From the NCBI GenBank assembly GCA_003152325.1, contig PLZX01000336.1:58159-90291 (forward strand): a stretch of DNA of 32,133 nt. Direction: 5' to 3'. Made by a program: the position numbers and the translations under genes. This DNA comes from Bryobacterales bacterium. Its GTDB lineage: Bacteria; Acidobacteriota; Terriglobia; Bryobacterales; Bryobacteraceae. Shown piece after piece: positions 26,794 through 32,133 of the stretch (the first letter of the stretch is position 1; each line of letters begins with the position of its first letter). The notes beneath the pieces were generated by a model. It saw nothing but the letters and a program-made list of their open reading frames with translations. It was not told the origin of the DNA and made no database searches.

Positions 26794-29700
26794 ATGGCTA
26801 AGAGGTTAGTCACGCGAACGTTTACTCAAGGACAGCGCACTGGCTTGGCGATGCTTGCCGCGGCGCTTGTACTCGGGATGTCGATTCCCCGGGCGGCTGC
26901 ACAATTGACTTTGGGGACGGTTTCGGGAACGATCCGGGACGCCCAGGCGGCGGCGGTGCCCGGCGTCACCGTCGGCCTCGTCAGTGAAACTCGAGGCACC
27001 CGGCGGCCCAATGCCGTCTCCTCGGCCGGCGGCGATTTCGTTTTTCCCGACGTGCCACCCGACACCTACACTTTGGAGATCGCTCACAAGGGCTTCAAGC
27101 CCCTCAAGCAAACGGGCATCGCCGTGAGCGCAGGCGACCGCGTCGGCCTCGGCGCCGTGACGATCGAGGTCGGCGGAGTGGCCGAGGCCGTCACGGTCAC
27201 CGCGGAAGCCACGCTCTTGCAGACGCAGAGTTCCGAACGGTCGACCACGATCACGGCGGCCGAGGTCAAGAACATACCGTTGAGCAACCGGAGTTTCCAG
27301 TACCTGCTGGCAGCACTTCCCGGCGTCAGCGGCAGCAGCACGACCCGGATAGGCGACCAGACCTCGTACTCGGGCGGCAACGCGAACATCATGATGGACG
27401 GTGTTTCGACCATGGACTCCGGCAACAACGCCGTCGCCATTTCGGTGAACACAGAGTCGATCGAGGAAATTAAGGTCCTGAGTTCGAATTACCAGGCGGA
27501 GTACGGCCGTCAAAGCGGCCTGCAGATCAGCGCCGTCACCAAGAGCGGCACGAACCACTTTCACGGCAGCGGATTTCTGAGAATGGCCCGGTCGAACTGG
27601 AATGCCACGAACATGGCCACTACGCTGAACGGCCAGATCAAGGCTACCAGCCGGGACAAAGATCTTGGCTTTACGGTCGGCGGGCCCATCGGGAAACCGG
27701 GACACAACAACAAGCTGTTCTTCTTCTACAGCCACGAGTTTGATCCCCGTTCCACAACGGTGAACGGCAACAGCGTTGCGAACTATCGAGTGCCGACAGC
27801 GCTGGAGCGCGCCGGCGATTTTTCGCAAACGCTGGACAACAACGGCGTCCTGTATCCCTACATCAAGGACCCGGCTTCTACCAGTCCGTGCTCGAGTTCC
27901 AATACTGCCGGTTGCTTTAAGGACGGCGGAGTACTGGGCAAAATCCCCGCCGCGAGCTTGTACCCTCTGGGGCTGAAGATCCTGAGCTTGTACCCCATGC
28001 CGAACTATACGGGTTCGACCACCTACAATTACCAGGGGGTGCTGCCGGTTCAAAGTCTCACCGCGCAGGAGCCGATTATCAAAGTCGACTACCAGCCCTT
28101 CACCAAGCTGAGATTCTCGGGCAAGTTGACCCTCTGGGAAGAGCCGGCCACTCTGCAGACCGGCACCCTGCCCGATTTCAACGATACCCAGGTGTACAAG
28201 AAGTGGTTTTATTTATGGGCCACCACGACTACCTACAGCCTTAATCCGACGACTTTCGTGGAGCTGACCGTCGGCCGCACGCGTAATGACTTGGCAGGGT
28301 GCTTTGGACCGACCAATCAGGTTTACGCGACCATCTGCGCAAGCGCAGTTCCCATGGACAAGATCGACAGCCTCTCCGGCGCCGGTCTGAGCGCGTTGCC
28401 GTCTCTTTATCCGAACTCCGGTGTGCTGGACAAGAACTACTATGCATATCAGGCCATGGAGACACTGAAGCCGCCCATGTGGGACGGAACCAAGATGAAC
28501 CTCGTTCCCAATTTCTCCTGGGGCTCCCGAGTGGCCAACGCACCCCCGAACGTCCCGTTCCCGGGCTGGCTGAATACCAACCAGAACAATGACTATACCG
28601 CCAGCCTCACGAAAGTAAAAGGCAGCCACACGCTCAAAGCCGGAGGTTACTTGACCCATAGCTACAAGGCACAGCAAACCCTGGCGGGGACGTGGCAGGG
28701 CAGTGTAAATTTTCAACAGGACACCAGTAACTCGCTGGACACGAGCTATGGCTACGCCAACGCGGCTGTGGGCGTTTTCGATACGTACAACCAGTTGTCG
28801 AAGTACGTCGAGGGGAGTTACGTTTTCAACAATGTCGAGTTCTTCGTCCAGGACAACTGGAGGGTTAATTCCAGGCTGACTCTGGACTACGGTGTGCGGT
28901 TCGTTCATGAGGACCCGCAACACGACAAGCTAGGGCAGGGCGTAAACTGGCTGCCCGATAAGTGGAGCCTGTCCAATGCACCGCTCTACTACTTGCCGGG
29001 ATGCGCCACTACCTACCCCTGCAGCGGCACCAACCGCCAGGCAAAGGACCCGCGCACCGGCGCTCTGCTGGGCATTAATACTGCCGTCGCAATTGGCACG
29101 CTGGTGCCGGGCACGGGGAATTTCCTCAACGGCCTGGTTCCGTCGGGAACGGACCCAGTACCCTCGGCCACCTACTACTGGCCGAAGCTGAGCCCGGGGC
29201 CGCGTTTCGGAGTCGCATATGATGTTACCGGCAAGCAGAAAATGATTTTCCGCGGGGGCATCGGACTCACGTTCGATCGTCCATCCGGCAACACCATTTT
29301 CAGTTTGATCTCGAACCCCCCCAACGAGGTAAGCCAGACCTTGTACTACTCCTCGTTCCAGACGATGGGTGGTCTCACCACGCAAGGCGCTGCCAACCTG
29401 AATGTCTACCAGCTCCACAGCAACTTGCCCAGCACCTGGAGTTGGAGCGGCGGCTTGCAGTATATGCTGCCGCAGGACACCATGCTCGATGTCTCCTACA
29501 CCGGCTTGCATGGCTACAACAACGTTGAACAGGTCAATATCAACACTGTCGATATGGGCGCCGCGTTTCTGGCTGCGAACCAGGACCCGACGGCCACCGC
29601 CTCGACGGTTCCGGGCACGACGGTAGTAACGCAAAACATGATGCGCTCTATCCGCGGCTACGGCAGCGTCACCATGATGATTCCGCGCGGCTGGACCACC

Positions 29701-30525
29701 ACGCATAATCTGCAGCTTGCGCTCACTCACCGCTTTGCCCACGGTCTGCAATTCAATATCAATGACACGATCGTGCTCCAGCAGAAGAACGACACCGGAG
29801 CGCGTATCCAGCACGACGCCAATGGCAACTGGTCCTATCGTTCCGACCAGGCGCAGGCAGACGCACTGCTGGGTGACTACATTCGAACGCGCCACACCTT
29901 CAAGGGCAATTTCGTGTATGCCATCCCCGGGCTGAAGAGCGTCGGCAACGGGGCCGCCAGACAGATCGTGAAGCAGGTCACCGGCGACTGGCAGCTCTCG
30001 GGTATCTGGAGCGCCAATTCGCCCACCGCCTACACGGTCGGGATGTCCTACCTGAGCGGCGGTAGTCAGAACCTTACCGGCTCGCCGGACTACGGCGTTC
30101 GGCCGGTCGTTCTTTCCAACCCCGGCTCTGGTTGCAGTAAGGACATCTACAAGCAGTTCAATACCGCCGCCTTTGGCCCGCCGGCGGTGGGCAGCGTGGG
30201 ACTCGAGTCCGGCCCGGACTACCTCCGCGGCTGCTGGTATCAGAACTACGATATGGCGATTACTCGCGAATTCCGTATGGGTGAGACCCGGAGGCTTTCC
30301 TTCCGGCTCGATGCTTTCAATGCGTTCAATCAGTCTCACATCACCAACCGGAACACGACCTATCAGGTGGCGAACACGACCAGTTCGACCGTCGCGAACA
30401 ACGTATTCGATGCCAGCGGCAACCTGCTTTCCTCCCGTCTGAGACCGAACAGCTCGGGCTTCGGCCAGGCAACTGCCTGGCAGACCGAGCGAAGGCTACA
30501 GGCGTGGCTCCGATTCACGTTCTGA
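26794..30525 (+). CDS. Oar-like TonB-dependent outer-membrane receptor with carboxypeptidase-regulatory domain
   Basis: This 1243-residue protein has a signal peptide (about 1-36), a carboxypeptidase-regulatory-like beta domain (about 39-125, GTVSGTIRDAQ to EVGGVAEAVTV), a plug domain (about 135-260, with LPGVSG and NIMMDGVSTMDSG) and a large beta-barrel ending in the aromatic LRFTF. Such receptors are numerous in Acidobacteriota and take up large ligands with energy from TonB. No SusD-like lipoprotein is present. The position next to hydrolases and behind a shared operator suggests uptake of xylan or xyloglucan fragments; this is inference. GGAGA lies upstream of the ATG. Confidence 0.9.
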   Translation: MAKRLVTRTFTQGQRTGLAMLAAALVLGMSIPRAAAQLTLGTVSGTIRDAQAAAVPGVTVGLVSETRGTRRPNAVSSAGGDFVFPDVPPDTYTLEIAHKGFKPLKQTGIAVSAGDRVGLGAVTIEVGGVAEAVTVTAEATLLQTQSSERSTTITAAEVKNIPLSNRSFQYLLAALPGVSGSSTTRIGDQTSYSGGNANIMMDGVSTMDSGNNAVAISVNTESIEEIKVLSSNYQAEYGRQSGLQISAVTKSGTNHFHGSGFLRMARSNWNATNMATTLNGQIKATSRDKDLGFTVGGPIGKPGHNNKLFFFYSHEFDPRSTTVNGNSVANYRVPTALERAGDFSQTLDNNGVLYPYIKDPASTSPCSSSNTAGCFKDGGVLGKIPAASLYPLGLKILSLYPMPNYTGSTTYNYQGVLPVQSLTAQEPIIKVDYQPFTKLRFSGKLTLWEEPATLQTGTLPDFNDTQVYKKWFYLWATTTTYSLNPTTFVELTVGRTRNDLAGCFGPTNQVYATICASAVPMDKIDSLSGAGLSALPSLYPNSGVLDKNYYAYQAMETLKPPMWDGTKMNLVPNFSWGSRVANAPPNVPFPGWLNTNQNNDYTASLTKVKGSHTLKAGGYLTHSYKAQQTLAGTWQGSVNFQQDTSNSLDTSYGYANAAVGVFDTYNQLSKYVEGSYVFNNVEFFVQDNWRVNSRLTLDYGVRFVHEDPQHDKLGQGVNWLPDKWSLSNAPLYYLPGCATTYPCSGTNRQAKDPRTGALLGINTAVAIGTLVPGTGNFLNGLVPSGTDPVPSATYYWPKLSPGPRFGVAYDVTGKQKMIFRGGIGLTFDRPSGNTIFSLISNPPNEVSQTLYYSSFQTMGGLTTQGAANLNVYQLHSNLPSTWSWSGGLQYMLPQDTMLDVSYTGLHGYNNVEQVNINTVDMGAAFLAANQDPTATASTVPGTTVVTQNMMRSIRGYGSVTMMIPRGWTTTHNLQLALTHRFAHGLQFNINDTIVLQQKNDTGARIQHDANGNWSYRSDQAQADALLGDYIRTRHTFKGNFVYAIPGLKSVGNGAARQIVKQVTGDWQLSGIWSANSPTAYTVGMSYLSGGSQNLTGSPDYGVRPVVLSNPGSGCSKDIYKQFNTAAFGPPAVGSVGLESGPDYLRGCWYQNYDMAITREFRMGETRRLSFRLDAFNAFNQSHITNRNTTYQVANTTSSTVANNVFDASGNLLSSRLRPNSSGFGQATAWQTERRLQAWLRFTF

Positions 30526-30530
30526 GGACG

Positions 30531-30597
30531 GCATGCCGGCTGCATCGGCATGCGCATGATTCAACTCCGTACCGGCGGCTTCGCGCGAGGCCGCCGG
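30531..30597 (+). terminator. Tandem hairpins after the receptor gene
   Basis: GCATGCCG (30531-30538) pairs with CGGCATGC (30546-30553) around a seven-base loop. CCGGCGGC (30572-30579) pairs with GCCGCCGG (30590-30597), extended inward by three more pairs including a wobble. Neither is followed by a T-run. They start six bases after the receptor stop and probably end or trim its transcript, leaving the downstream GH3 with its own promoter. No TAACsGTTA operator is seen in this gap (30526-30697). Confidence 0.5.
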
Positions 30598-30697
30598 AAG
30601 GGAAGTTGTAATCCAACGCATGGAGCGCGCCGGGGGTCACCCCTGCCTAAACCCCACGTGTGATCGCAAACGATGTTTAATATCCTTGGAGTCTGCT

Positions 30698-32133
30698 ATG
30701 TTTGATCGTCAGAATAAGATGGGCCGGCTGCTCTTGGCGACCGCCACCCTCATCTTGCTTTTCGGCGTTAGCCGGGTTTCGGGTCAGCAATCCGGCGCCG
30801 GTTCCCAACCGGCGTATCTCAATCCATCGCTACCTATTGACCAGCGCGTTGACGACTTGGTCTCCCGCATGACCATGGAGGAAAAGGCCGGCCAGATGGT
30901 GAATACATCGGCTGCCATCCCGCGTCTGCAGGTTCCCGCCTACAACTGGTGGACTGAGGCCCTGCACGGCATCGTAACCAATAACGCTACGGTGTTCCCG
31001 CAGGTAATCGGATTGGGCGCCACCTTCGACGCACCGCGAATCCGTGAAATGGCGGTTGCCATCAGTACCGAGGCGCGGGCCCGGTTCCATGAATTGCAGC
31101 AGCAACAGGCCGGCGGTGCCGCGGCCGGGTTCGGCCGCGCGTTTGGCCTCGATTTTTGGGCGCCGAACATCAATATTTTCCGCGATCCACGCTGGGGCCG
31201 CGGCCAGGAAACTTATGGCGAGGATCCCTTCCTCACCGGCCGCATGGCCGTGGCATTCGTCACTGGAATGCAGGGCGACGATCCCAAGTACTTTCGAACC
31301 ATCGCCACTCCCAAGCACTTCGCCGTGCACAGCGGGCCCGAACCCACCCGGCACACCGTCGACGTGAAGATCTCCCTGCATGATGAGGAAGATACCTACC
31401 TGCCCGCATTCCGTGCGGCAATCGTGGAGGGCAAAGCCGATTCGGTGATGTGCGCCTACAACAACATAAACGGCCAGCCGGCATGCGCGAATCAATTCCT
31501 GCTGCAGGACATCCTGCGCGGAGCATGGGGGTTCCAGGGCTACGTGGTTTCCGACTGCGGCGCCATAGGTGACATCGCCAGCGGCCACCATTTCGTCCAA
31601 ACCAAGGCGGAGGCGGCGGCCATCTCGCTGAAGAGAGGAACGGACAACGATTGCGGCTCAGGGGACGTCCCGGCCTATCTCGAAGCCATGCAGAAGAACC
31701 TGATCAGCCAGCCGGAAGTGGACGTGAATCTCAAGCGCATGTTCAAAGCGCGCTTCCAGTTGGGCCTGTTCGATCCGCCTTCGATGGTGAAGTACACCGG
31801 GATTCCGGCATCCGAGGCCGATAGCGAAGCGCATCGCCAACTGGCGCTCCGGATATCCCGGGAAAGCATGGTGCTGCTGAAGAACGACGGCACCCTTCCG
31901 CTGAAGTCCACCGTTAAGAACATCGCCGTTGTGGGGCCTCTGGCCGATTCGGTGCAGGCGCTCCGGGGAAATTACAGCGGAACTCCGTCGCGCTCCACCA
32001 CGCTGATCGACGGCATCCGCAAGCAGTTCCCGGCGGCGAAAGTCACCTATAACCCCGGGACCACATTCCTGCGCGATCCGGTGGTGGTGCCCGCAACCGC
32101 ACTGCATGATCTGACGGCCGCGTATTTCAAGGG
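30698..32133 (+). CDS. Secreted GH3 beta-xylosidase/glucosidase (partial, runs off right end)
   Basis: The first 478 residues are present and the frame is open to the window edge. A signal peptide covers about 1-31. The GH3 barrel contains KHFAVHSGPEPTRH and the nucleophile Asp286 in VVSDCGAIGD, followed by the start of the second domain (MVLLKNDGTLPLKS). It is clearly a paralogue of the GH3 at 2335-5115, with long identical stretches such as NINIFRDPRWGRG. At the site where that protein has an Ala/Gly/Pro-rich loop of about 23 residues, this one has a shorter AGGAAAGFGRAF. GGAG lies six bases before the ATG. The PA14 region expected from its kin lies beyond the window. Confidence 0.92.
   Translation, partial: MFDRQNKMGRLLLATATLILLFGVSRVSGQQSGAGSQPAYLNPSLPIDQRVDDLVSRMTMEEKAGQMVNTSAAIPRLQVPAYNWWTEALHGIVTNNATVFPQVIGLGATFDAPRIREMAVAISTEARARFHELQQQQAGGAAAGFGRAFGLDFWAPNINIFRDPRWGRGQETYGEDPFLTGRMAVAFVTGMQGDDPKYFRTIATPKHFAVHSGPEPTRHTVDVKISLHDEEDTYLPAFRAAIVEGKADSVMCAYNNINGQPACANQFLLQDILRGAWGFQGYVVSDCGAIGDIASGHHFVQTKAEAAAISLKRGTDNDCGSGDVPAYLEAMQKNLISQPEVDVNLKRMFKARFQLGLFDPPSMVKYTGIPASEADSEAHRQLALRISRESMVLLKNDGTLPLKSTVKNIAVVGPLADSVQALRGNYSGTPSRSTTLIDGIRKQFPAAKVTYNPGTTFLRDPVVVPATALHDLTAAYFK

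Noticed and set aside
26794-30525. Calling the receptor SusC of a SusCD pair
   Set aside because: No SusD-like lipoprotein gene is adjacent, and the N-terminal domain and LPGVSG plug fit the acidobacterial Oar-like group.

Overview
The window is a GC-rich (roughly 60% by eye) locus of secreted plant cell-wall polysaccharide hydrolases. It most likely comes from an Acidobacteriota genome of the Bryobacteraceae/Solibacter type. The reasons are a long Oar-like TonB-dependent receptor with an N-terminal carboxypeptidase-regulatory domain and no SusD partner, a regulator whose N-terminal winged-helix-like domain is typical of that phylum, and many hydrolases carrying Gly/Arg/Ala/Pro-rich insertions. 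The taxon is inferred from these features, since no marker gene is present.

Layout. Bases 1-402 hold a short C-terminal coding tail and a repeat-bearing stretch that may be an insertion-sequence edge. On the minus strand, 5115-403 encodes a GH3 beta-xylosidase/glucosidase followed by a GH10 xylanase. Divergent from it, 5394-18167 is a compact plus-strand operon: GH43 with a ricin-type tail, a free-standing beta-sandwich protein, GH43 with an F5/8C-like domain, a CE20/sialate-esterase-like acetylesterase, GH95 alpha-L-fucosidase, GH9 glucanase and an LldP-type permease. A convergent minus-strand gene (18187-19782) encodes a ToxR/CadC-like transmembrane regulator with two periplasmic malectin domains. 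Then come a CE1 esterase (20249-21511), a GH51 arabinofuranosidase (21995-24145), a minus-strand aldo-keto reductase/zinc dehydrogenase pair (26296-24225), the TonB-dependent receptor (26794-30525) and a second GH3 that runs off the right end.

Function. The enzyme set fits arabinoxylan plus acetylated, fucosylated xyloglucan: backbone cutting by GH10 and GH9, trimming by GH43, GH51, GH95 and GH3, and de-esterification by the CE1 and CE20-like enzymes. The receptor would import oligosaccharides, and the reductase/dehydrogenase pair and permease may handle monosaccharide products. These substrate assignments follow from the families, not from tests.

Main observations. (1) A palindromic motif TAACsGTTA, in an extended module of four conserved blocks, lies upstream of GH3/GH43, the esterase, GH51 and the receptor. 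It marks a probable local regulon. (2) The malectin sensor-regulator gene lies beside one copy and is the best candidate to read it. (3) Gly/Arg-rich low-complexity loops have been inserted at unrelated positions into at least seven hydrolases of six families. (4) The 3' end of a lost enolase-superfamily dehydratase gene sits directly behind one copy of the module, recording a deletion that gave the esterase its promoter.
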